5,037 nucleotides of DNA from Bacillota bacterium (GTDB lineage Bacteria; Bacillota; Clostridia; Christensenellales; Aristaeellaceae), in NCBI GenBank assembly GCA_023459675.1, contig JAEWTC010000236.1, positions 1 to 5,037 on the forward strand, in the 5' to 3' direction. The first letter of the stretch is position 1. The number at the start of each line of letters is the position of its first letter. Positions 1-5,037 of this stretch are shown in pieces. The notes beneath the pieces were generated by a model. That model was given only the letters and a program-made list of their open reading frames with translations. It was not told where the DNA came from and searched no databases. The translations under genes were made by a program, and so were the position numbers.

Positions 1-671
1 AGCAGCGTCCCCGGCTTATAACGGCAAAACGTTATCGTATCGGGCATTTTCACCGCTGTGCAGGCGCCGCTCAAAAGATCGAAGACGAGCAGCGCCGGCC
101 GCGGCTTGAACGATGTGGAGTAAGCCATGTCATGAAACGCGTACAGCTTTCCCTCCGTGATGAAGGCATTGCGCAGCCGCTCGGGATAGGCGGCGTCGGA
201 TTGCCTAAGCGCAGCCGTATCCAACAGGACGTCGTTTACGTGCCATCCGTTTGGATCGATGATCCCGATTCTGCCCGTAAGATCATTAAAGCCGTACAAG
301 GCGTCCTCCGCGGGAATCAATTGGGAAACCGACTCCGTCAGCGCGCGCTGCACTTCGGCGCTTTGGCGTGAAAATGGGATTTCCGCGTTGATGATCGGCG
401 CCGCGGGAACTCGGGCGTAGAGGGAATACGAATCCTGCGCGGGGTCCCAAGCGTAGAGTTCGCCGTTGGAAAGCAGTTCGTAAACCGTATCGCCGATCGC
501 GGTTACGCCCAAACCGGTGCTGACTTCGTCTTTCGTAAGCTGGAAAGCCTGCGCCAGGGAATCGCCGAAAATTACCCCGGCTTGCGCCGCGGCCGTGCAG
601 CACAAACACCACAGGATAAGCGCGCAGGCCAGCGCGGCGCTTTGTTGGATCCGTGTTTGCATATTCAACAT
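1..671 (-). CDS. Secreted beta-propeller-like protein, C-terminus beyond the left edge
   Basis: The frame is open from an ATG at 671 to the window edge (223 residues visible, no stop), so the gene is partial at its C-terminus. Residues 1-31 look like a type I signal peptide: a basic residue at 7, a hydrophobic core at about 11-26, and an Ala-rich AAAQA cleavage region. The cysteines near residues 22-25 do not fit a lipobox. The mature part has three loosely similar stretches, around residues 61-86, 124-147 and 173-205. Each carries a short beta-strand pattern of the form G-x-LYA or LYGF followed by D-x-x-(S/T)G or DP-x, as in beta-propeller blades; this is a visual call. GGAG lies 9 bases before ATG 671. 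An in-frame ATG at 662 (residue 4) is an alternative start. It follows the PepSY membrane protein gene in the same direction but behind a terminator-like hairpin, with no room for a promoter in the gap. I do not recognise a named family; a role in envelope sensing is only inferred from context. Confidence 0.72.
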   Translation of the reverse strand, partial: MLNMQTRIQQSAALACALILWCLCCTAAAQAGVIFGDSLAQAFQLTKDEVSTGLGVTAIGDTVYELLSNGELYAWDPAQDSYSLYARVPAAPIINAEIPFSRQSAEVQRALTESVSQLIPAEDALYGFNDLTGRIGIIDPNGWHVNDVLLDTAALRQSDAAYPERLRNAFITEGKLYAFHDMAYSTSFKPRPALLVFDLLSGACTAVKMPDTITFCRYKPGTL

Positions 672-688
672 CCTTATCTGCTCCATTG

Positions 689-717
689 AAAAAGCCGGCC
701 GGATTTCTCCGGCCGGC
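689..717 (-). terminator. Hairpin plus T-run between the PepSY protein and secreted protein genes
   Basis: A perfect 9-bp GC-only stem (GCCGGCCGG at 694-702, CCGGCCGGC at 709-717) with a 6-base loop is followed, reading leftward, by five T residues (689-693). This is the form of an intrinsic terminator for the sigma/PepSY transcript. It ends 17 bases before the ATG at 671, next to that gene's ribosome binding site, so it may act as a partial terminator that sets the level of the downstream gene. The T-run is short, so incomplete termination is plausible. Confidence 0.75.
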
Positions 718-728
718 CGTGCCATACG

Positions 729-1643
729 TCAACCGTTTCCGCCGGTCAGCACATCGATGGTCAGCACTTCACCCGTGGCGCCGTCCAGCCAAACGGCACA
801 GCCGTAGTCCACGCCGTCGAGGATCAGGCAGATGCAGACGTCCCATACGCCGCTGCCGTTTTCACGCAGCAGGAAGTTTTCCTCCAGCGTCACCGTATTC
901 GCGGCGATTTCGTCCGCATCCATACCGAAATCTTCGACCAGCGCCTGCACCGCGACGGCGTATGCCTGTTCCGCGGTCAGGTCGTTCGCGCCCGGCTGCA
1001 CCTCGTGCAGGATTTCGTCCTGCCAGATCCACGTTACGTCGGCCGGCTGTTCTGACACGGGCCCAGTCGTTTCGTCCGTTTCATTCTCCCGGTCCAGCTT
1101 GTCAAGGGCAAGCGAATACTGACTGGCCGTTTCCGGGTCCCTCAGCGCGGCTTCCAGCTGCCGCTGCCCCCATACCGGCGCGGAAAGCGCTCCGGAGGCA
1201 TAAACGGAGGGGTCCGTGTCGTCATATGACCAGCTGGCGGTCGCCGCGCCGTCCTTCACAACCGTAGTATAGGTGCCGGTCAGCGAGGCGTTATAGGTAT
1301 TGCAGGTCCAGGTCAGCGTATAGACGCCGTTGTTTTCGCTTCCCTCATAGGGGAACATTCCCAGCGTTTCGGGGGTCAGGCCGTATTTCTGGTACAGCGC
1401 TTTGCGCGCGAGGTTGACCTTGTTCGCGGTATCGGAATGTAATACTGTAACGGCTGCCAGCGCGGTAACGAGGGTCAGCGTCAGCGTGAGCGCGATGGCC
1501 AACGCCATGGACATTTTCTTTTTCATCACAGGTGTTTCCTTTCCAAGCGCTCTGTCAAGAACCGTACGGCGGCTGCCGGCTTGAAAGTGCAGGGAACGAA
1601 AATGCAGATCGAACGCTTGCTTCATATTGCGTTTTTCATTCAT
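729..1643 (-). CDS. Single-pass membrane protein with PepSY-like extracytoplasmic domains, putative sigma-factor partner
   Basis: This 304-residue protein has a short basic cytoplasmic N-terminus (residues 1-43), one hydrophobic segment (about 44-67, rich in alternating Leu and Thr) and an extracytoplasmic remainder. Residues 75-140 resemble a PepSY-type unit: a helix with ARKALYQKYGL, then strands ending in a GTY...SWSYDD stretch. A clearer PepSY-like unit lies at 222-297: LTAEQAYAVAVQAL, then strands, then an aromatic WLDGATGEVL ending of the usual DxxTGEV form. Between them is an acidic linker (about 184-200). PepSY domains are known mainly as small extracytoplasmic inhibitory or regulatory modules. 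The start overlaps the sigma gene end by 8 bases (ATGAATGA), with GGAGGGG 10 bases upstream, so translational coupling is likely. An anti-sigma role is inferred from this pairing; no zinc-finger anti-sigma motif is visible. An internal ATG at 1526 (residue 40) has its own AGGA site and would remove the cytoplasmic part. Confidence 0.85.
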   Translation of the reverse strand: MNEKRNMKQAFDLHFRSLHFQAGSRRTVLDRALGKETPVMKKKMSMALAIALTLTLTLVTALAAVTVLHSDTANKVNLARKALYQKYGLTPETLGMFPYEGSENNGVYTLTWTCNTYNASLTGTYTTVVKDGAATASWSYDDTDPSVYASGALSAPVWGQRQLEAALRDPETASQYSLALDKLDRENETDETTGPVSEQPADVTWIWQDEILHEVQPGANDLTAEQAYAVAVQALVEDFGMDADEIAANTVTLEENFLLRENGSGVWDVCICLILDGVDYGCAVWLDGATGEVLTIDVLTGGNG

Positions 1644-2154
1644 TGGTATACCACCCCTCCAATTGTGCGCCGAGTTTTTGATTGGCGCGTTTCAAGCGGC
1701 CTTTGACCGTATTGGTCGACAAGCGGAGCGCTTCGCCGATTTCTTTGATCTTCATGTTCTGCCAGTAACGAAGCAGGGTAACCTGGCGGAGTTTCGGGGG
1801 CAGGGCAAGCACGGCCTCGATTACGGTTCTGTCCGGCACGGGCGCGTCCGCATAGGGCTCGGGCAGCTGCTCCAGAGGGGTTGTACGATCCAGCCGCTTC
1901 ATCCACGCCGTGCGCATATAGTCTCGGCAGACGTTCATCAGGATGCCGGTCAGGAATGTTTTTTCGGAGCATTCGCCGCGAAAGGCTTCCCGGCCTTTCC
2001 AGGCTTTCACGAAGGTATCCTGCGCCGCGTCCTGGGCGAGGAACGCATCCTTGAGCATGCCGTAGGCGAGCCGTACCAGCATATCGCCGTAGTCGTCCAT
2101 CCAGCGGGATAATTCCGCCTCATGAGTTTCGTCAGGTACCTTGACTTCGCTCAT
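1636..2154 (-). CDS. ECF-type RNA polymerase sigma-70 family factor
   Basis: This 172-residue protein has the two-domain layout and size of extracytoplasmic-function sigma factors. It directs RNA polymerase to a specific promoter set in the cytoplasm. The sigma-2 region spans about residues 17-84, with the core-binding helix AQDAAQDTFVKAWK at 40-53 and the FLTGILMNVCRDYMR helix at 67-81. A short linker (about 85-107) leads to sigma-4 at 109-165, with LPPKLRQVTLLRYWQNMKIKEIGEAL-type residues in two helices and a recognition helix around STNTVKGRLKRANQKL. I place the start at ATG 2154 because AGGAGG (2164-2169) sits 9 bases upstream. A GTG at 2172 in the same frame would put this binding site inside the gene. 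Its stop lies inside the start of the PepSY membrane protein gene, a pairing typical of a sigma factor and its membrane-bound regulator. The promoter set it reads cannot be told from the window. Confidence 0.93.
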   Translation of the reverse strand: MSEVKVPDETHEAELSRWMDDYGDMLVRLAYGMLKDAFLAQDAAQDTFVKAWKGREAFRGECSEKTFLTGILMNVCRDYMRTAWMKRLDRTTPLEQLPEPYADAPVPDRTVIEAVLALPPKLRQVTLLRYWQNMKIKEIGEALRLSTNTVKGRLKRANQKLGAQLEGWYTNE

Positions 2155-2163
2155 TCCATCATC

Positions 2164-2169
2164 CCTCCT
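2164..2169 (-). promoter_or_regulatory. Ribosome binding site that fixes the sigma gene start
   Basis: AGGAGG on the minus strand lies 9 bases before ATG 2154. It overlaps codons 2 and 3 of the longer GTG-started frame (2172), which argues against that longer start. Confidence 0.8.
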
Positions 2170-2241
2170 CACCTGTTTAGACGCGTGTGCCGTACAAAAT
2201 GGGTATCATCGTGCATCATGTTTCTTCCTTCGCAGAGCGAA

Positions 2242-2269
2242 AGCATACCCGTATCTTTCGAAGAATCAA
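2242..2269 (-). promoter_or_regulatory. Candidate vegetative-type promoter for the sigma factor gene
   Basis: Reading leftward, TTGATT (2269-2264) and TATGCT (2247-2242) are 16 bases apart, each matching four of six positions of the -35 and -10 consensus. Transcription would start near 2235, giving a leader of about 80 bases. The -35 begins inside one arm of the palindrome at 2267-2282. It is a moderate match only, and I found no convincing ECF-type (GAAAC/CGTC) promoter that would indicate autoregulation. Confidence 0.4.
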
Positions 2270-2282
2270 GGGGAATCCCTTG
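2267..2282. repeat. 16-bp interrupted palindrome between divergent promoters, possible operator
   Basis: CAAGGGGAATCCCTTG has perfect 6-bp arms (CAAGGG and CCCTTG) around a 4-base centre. The TTG at the end of each arm is the start of a -35 element: TTGCAT of the rpsB promoter to the right and TTGATT of the candidate sigma promoter to the left. A dimeric regulator bound here could affect both. No such regulator is identified in the window. Confidence 0.5.
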
Positions 2283-2308
2283 CATGGATTTTCTGTCTAT
2301 GCTATAAT
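2280..2308 (+). promoter_or_regulatory. rpsB-tsf promoter with extended -10
   Basis: The -10 is a perfect TATAAT (2303-2308) preceded by TG one base upstream (2300-2301), making an extended -10. A weak -35, TTGCAT (2280-2285), lies 17 bases upstream. Transcription should start near 2315, leaving a leader of about 95 bases before rpsB. The strong -10 suits a highly expressed ribosomal protein operon. Confidence 0.85.
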
Positions 2309-2314
2309 ATCTCG

Positions 2315-2410
2315 GATTACGCACCTTTGCCGATTGGGTGATTGTGCCGCCTATAGCGGTGTTCGCCTGAGTAGACGCAAGGGGAGGAAAAAACAAGGAG
2401 GAAATCAACC
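2315..2410 (+). promoter_or_regulatory. rpsB 5' leader, possible structured control region
   Basis: The leader holds two small potential hairpins. One pairs CACC (2322-2325) with GGTG (2337-2340). The other pairs CCGC (2347-2350) with GCGG (2356-2359) around CTATA and extends by G-U pairs. A GGGGAGG (2381-2387) and the true site AAGGAGG (2395-2401, 9 bases before ATG) follow. In Escherichia coli S2 controls its own operon through the rpsB leader; whether this leader does so is inference, and I do not recognise a named leader motif. Confidence 0.35.
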
Positions 2411-3172
<762 letters not shown>

Positions 3173-3187
3173 GGAGAGAAAACCCCT

Positions 3188-4120
3188 ATGCCAGAAGTAA
3201 CAGCACAATTGGTCAAAGAACTCCGTGAAACCACGCAGGCCGGCATGATGGACTGCAAAAAGGCGCTGCTTGAGTGCGGCGGCGATATGGAAAAGGCCAT
3301 CGAATTTCTGCGCGAGAAGGGCCTTGCCGCGGCCGCCAAAAAGGCCAGCCGCATCGCAGCCGAAGGCATGGTGGAAGGCTACGTCACCGAAAACGGCCAG
3401 GTCGGCGTGATCGTGGAAGTCAACTGTGAGACGGACTTTGTTGCCAAAACCGATAATTTCAAGGATTTCTGCAAGAAGATCGCCCGTCACATCGCGCTTG
3501 CCGCGCCTAAAGATGTGGAAGCGCTGCTAACGCAGAAATTTGCGGACGATCCCTCCAAAACCATCACCGATCTCGTGTCCGACGCGACCGTCGCCATCGG
3601 CGAGAAAATTTCCGTGCGCCGCTTTGCCCGCTATCAGGCGGCCGCCGGCGTTGCGGAAACCTATATCCACATGGGCGGCAAAATCGGCGTTCTGGTGGAA
3701 GTGAACAACGACACGCCCTCTACCTTCACCGCCGACGCCTTCAAGGGTTATTATCACGATTTGGCGCTGCAGATTGCGGCCGCCAAGCCGGAGTACGTGG
3801 TGCGCGCCGAAGTGCCCACGGACACGCTGGAGAAGGAAAAGAAAATCCTCCGCGAGCAGGCGCTCAACGAAGGCAAGCCCGAAAAGATCGTCGACCGCAT
3901 GGTGGAAGGCCGCATTACCAAGTTCTATAAAGACGTCTGCCTCACCGAGCAGGACTTCGTTAAGGATCCCGATAAGACCGTGAACGCCTACACCGCGGAA
4001 GTGGAAAAGGCGATCGGCGCGAAAATCGGCCCCGTGCGCTTCGAGCGGTTCGAGCGCGGCGAAGGCCTGGAAAAGCGGCACGACAACCTGGCGGAAGAAA
4101 TCGCCAAGATGCAGCAGTAG
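3188..4120 (+). CDS. tsf: Translation elongation factor Ts
   Basis: A complete 310-residue EF-Ts, the cytoplasmic nucleotide exchange factor that releases GDP from EF-Tu. An N-terminal UBA-like three-helix domain (about residues 3-45) includes KELRETTQAGMMDCKKALLE. It is followed by EGMVEGYVTENGQVGVIVEVN (about 59-79) and the diagnostic TDFVAKTDNF motif (82-91), whose Asp-Phe intrudes near the Mg2+ site of EF-Tu. Two core subdomains follow; YIHMGGKIGVLVEVN (159-173) opens the second. The segment at about 225-265 (GKPEKIVDRMVEGRITKFYKDVCLTEQDFVKD) is the usual C-terminal signature. The ribosome binding site AAGGAG (3171-3176) overlaps the rpsB stop codon and lies 11 bases before ATG, so the two genes are probably co-transcribed and may be coupled. 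The pyrH and frr genes that often follow are not next to it here. Confidence 0.99.
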   Translation: MPEVTAQLVKELRETTQAGMMDCKKALLECGGDMEKAIEFLREKGLAAAAKKASRIAAEGMVEGYVTENGQVGVIVEVNCETDFVAKTDNFKDFCKKIARHIALAAPKDVEALLTQKFADDPSKTITDLVSDATVAIGEKISVRRFARYQAAAGVAETYIHMGGKIGVLVEVNNDTPSTFTADAFKGYYHDLALQIAAAKPEYVVRAEVPTDTLEKEKKILREQALNEGKPEKIVDRMVEGRITKFYKDVCLTEQDFVKDPDKTVNAYTAEVEKAIGAKIGPVRFERFERGEGLEKRHDNLAEEIAKMQQ

Positions 4121-4128
4121 TTCGAGGC

Positions 4129-4156
4129 GAATGAGGAATGAGGAATTAGGAATGGC
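4129..4156 (+). repeat. Four-unit tandem heptamer repeat downstream of tsf
   Basis: Four adjacent 7-base units read GAATGAG, GAATGAG, GAATTAG and GAATGGC. A related sequence in inverse orientation (reverse complement AGGAATGAAGGAA) lies at 4277-4289. The pair could be the ends of a small non-autonomous element, or simple repeat slippage. Confidence 0.7.
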
Positions 4157-4161
4157 GGTAC

Positions 4162-4177
4162 GGTTGCTGTCGCAACC
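4162..4177. repeat. Inverted repeat hairpin, 6-bp stem
   Basis: GGTTGC and GCAACC flank a TGTC loop. No T-run follows on the plus strand, so it is a poor terminator. It is the first of several similar compact hairpins in this spacer. Confidence 0.6.
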
Positions 4178-4259
4178 CAACGAACGCAATCCTATTCCAA
4201 AACAAAAAGTATCGTGAAATCCGACGATAACAAGCTGTTGTGTACGATGCGTAATCCAT

Positions 4260-4278
4260 AGATTGCGAAGCAATCTTT
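4260..4278 (+). terminator. Weak terminator-like hairpin after tsf
   Basis: AGATTGC and GCAATCT form a 7-bp stem around a GAA triloop; the tail from 4276 reads TTTCCTTC, pyrimidine-rich but not a clean T-run. It could end the rpsB-tsf transcript, but the AT-rich stem and broken T-run make it weaker than the hairpin at 4444-4480. Confidence 0.35.
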
Positions 4279-4362
4279 CCTTCATTCCTTCACTCGGTTT
4301 GATTGTCGCCTTGCTCCCTGCCAGTCGCAATGCTCTGTCAAACCTCCCATCCTCGTTTCGTT

Positions 4363-4393
4363 TTCAGCTTCGCTGAAGTGCCCACTGGGCACT
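4363..4393. repeat. Two abutting inverted repeats
   Basis: TTCAGC-TTC-GCTGAA (4363-4377) and AGTGCCC-ACT-GGGCACT (4377-4393) share one base. Each is a perfect stem with a three-base loop. Neither is followed by a T-run on the plus strand. Back-to-back small hairpins like this suggest a repetitive extragenic palindromic element or a small structured RNA; neither can be told here. Confidence 0.55.
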
Positions 4394-4443
4394 CGCTCTT
4401 CTCGGATGCATTCCACATTGTCTAAAGGGCTGTAAAGCCGCCA

Positions 4444-4480
4444 AGTCCCGATGGTTTTGTAGCCATCGGGACTGTGTTTT
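4444..4480 (+). terminator. Strong terminator-like hairpin just upstream of recJ
   Basis: A perfect 11-bp stem (AGTCCCGATGG at 4444-4454, CCATCGGGACT at 4463-4473) with an 8-base loop is followed by GTGTTTT (4474-4480). It could end the rpsB-tsf transcript. Because its tail ends only two bases before the recJ ribosome binding site, it could also attenuate transcription entering recJ. Confidence 0.7.
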
Positions 4481-4495
4481 AGAAAGGACGACCGT

Positions 4496-5037
4496 ATGCT
4501 CCGTTTCGTACCACGCTCCGAGCGCGCCTTTACCGCACAACAACAGGAGAAGCTGCGCCCGTACACGGGCGTTGTGGCCGCGCTGTTGTTTGCGCGGGGC
4601 GTGGAAACGGCGGCGGACGCGGACCGGTTTTTACATCCGGAGCTTTCGCAGCTGCTCGATCCGTTTTTGCTGTCCGGCATGCGCGAGGCGGTTTCGCTGC
4701 TGGAAACGGCGAAGGCGGAACGGTGGCCCGTTGTGGTGTACGGCGATTATGATACCGACGGCATCTGCGCCGCCGCGCTGCTGACCGAGGCTTTGCAGGC
4801 GTACGGCGTTTCCGTTTCGTACTACCTGCCTCAGCGGGACGACGGTTACGGCCTGCACGCGGAGGCCGTTGCGGAGCTTGCGAAAACGTACCGGCTGCTC
4901 ATCACCGTGGACCTTGGCATTACCAACGCGGACGAGGTAACGCTTGCGCAGTCCCTGGGCATGCGGGTGATCGTGACCGATCATCACCAGCCCGGCCTTG
5001 CGCCCTGCCCGGCGGACGCGGTCATCAACCCGCAGCT
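4496..5037 (+). CDS. recJ: RecJ/DHH-family single-strand DNA exonuclease, N-terminal part
   Basis: The first 180 residues of a gene that continues past the right edge; no stop is seen. RecJ is a 5'-to-3' single-strand exonuclease acting in recombination and repair, with two metal ions held by the DHH domain. A helical N-terminal lead-in includes FLHPELSQLLDPFLLSGM (about 45-62), the RecJ-type region where partial catalytic cores begin. Motif I is VVVYGDYDTDGICAAALL (79-96), with the metal-binding Asp residues; then LPQRDDGYGL (111-120), ITVDLGITN (136-144, the third motif) and VTDHH (160-164), the family hallmark. The position often held by Cys in the third motif is Leu here, and the metal-binding Asp is kept. 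AAAGGA (4483-4488) lies 7 bases before ATG 4496. Full RecJ is several hundred residues longer, so OB-fold and later domains should lie to the right. Other DHH phosphoesterases such as NrnA lack this lead-in. Confidence 0.93.
   Translation, partial: MLRFVPRSERAFTAQQQEKLRPYTGVVAALLFARGVETAADADRFLHPELSQLLDPFLLSGMREAVSLLETAKAERWPVVVYGDYDTDGICAAALLTEALQAYGVSVSYYLPQRDDGYGLHAEAVAELAKTYRLLITVDLGITNADEVTLAQSLGMRVIVTDHHQPGLAPCPADAVINPQ

Larger units (their letters stand above)
4121..4495. other. Non-coding spacer between tsf and recJ
   Basis: About 375 bases with no credible gene. Frames crossing it lack ribosome binding sites and family motifs and run antisense into tsf or recJ. It holds a heptamer repeat at the left, compact inverted repeats at 4162-4177, 4260-4276, 4363-4377 and 4377-4393, and a terminator-like hairpin at 4444-4480. 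A possible recJ promoter is not clear: TTCCAC (4411-4416) and TAAAGC (4433-4438), 16 bases apart, are weak. Confidence 0.7.

Noticed and set aside
286..732. Minus-strand frame of 148 codons overlapping the secreted protein gene
   Set aside because: It shares the strand with the secreted protein gene but in another frame; the latter has a signal peptide, a ribosome binding site and blade-like repeats, while this frame is Arg-rich and crosses the terminator hairpin.
653..1267. Plus-strand frame of 204 codons opposite the PepSY protein gene
   Set aside because: It is dominated by Arg, Pro and Ser, a shadow of the GC-rich opposite strand, and has no family motif.
2155..2172. GTG start at 2172 for the sigma factor
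   Set aside because: It would place the strong AGGAGG inside the gene; ATG 2154 has this site at 9 bases.
2176..2224. ECF-type autoregulated promoter for the sigma gene (CGTC at 2183-2180, GAAAC at 2224-2220 on the minus strand)
   Set aside because: Both elements exist, but they are more than 30 bases apart instead of 16-17, and neither has a proper partner at the right distance.
3527..4330. Minus-strand open frame (267 codons) opposite tsf and part of the spacer
   Set aside because: It is antisense to tsf over most of its length, with His/Phe/Gly-rich composition typical of a mirrored frame, and no good ribosome binding site.
4282..4680. Minus-strand frame of 132 codons across the spacer and recJ start
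   Set aside because: It overlaps the certain recJ start antisense, crosses the hairpins, is Ser-rich and has no convincing ribosome binding site.

Overview
The window looks like a chromosomal segment from a GC-rich, Gram-positive-type clostridial Firmicute, possibly an uncultured gut lineage. The grounds are strong AGGAGG-type ribosome binding sites on most genes, clostridial-looking S2 and EF-Ts proteins, and a sigma factor/PepSY membrane protein pair of a kind common in clostridia. The genus cannot be fixed from the sequence alone.

Layout. Positions 1-2154 are a leftward (minus-strand) gene set. It starts with an ECF-type sigma-70 family factor (2154 to 1636). This overlaps by 8 bases a single-pass membrane protein with PepSY-like outer domains (1643 to 729), a candidate partner or anti-sigma protein. 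After a hairpin-plus-T terminator or attenuator (689-717) comes a secreted, beta-propeller-like protein that runs off the left edge (671 to below 1). Positions 2155-2410 are a divergent control region. The rightward rpsB promoter has an extended -10, and a candidate leftward sigma-gene promoter faces it. Their -35 elements lie on the two arms of one 16-bp interrupted palindrome. Positions 2411-4120 hold rpsB and tsf (ribosomal protein S2 and elongation factor Ts), 15 bases apart. Positions 4121-4495 are non-coding, with a four-unit heptamer repeat, several compact hairpins and a strong terminator-like hairpin. From 4496 to the right edge is the N-terminal part of a RecJ/DHH-family single-strand exonuclease.

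How they fit together. The right half is housekeeping: two translation genes, then a DNA repair gene that is probably separately transcribed. The left half looks like a self-contained envelope-sensing module in which a membrane protein with extracytoplasmic domains would control a sigma factor encoded with it, and a secreted protein is the third member. This is inferred from gene order and architecture; no target promoters or signals are visible. I found no mobile element genes, tRNA or rRNA genes, or CRISPR array.
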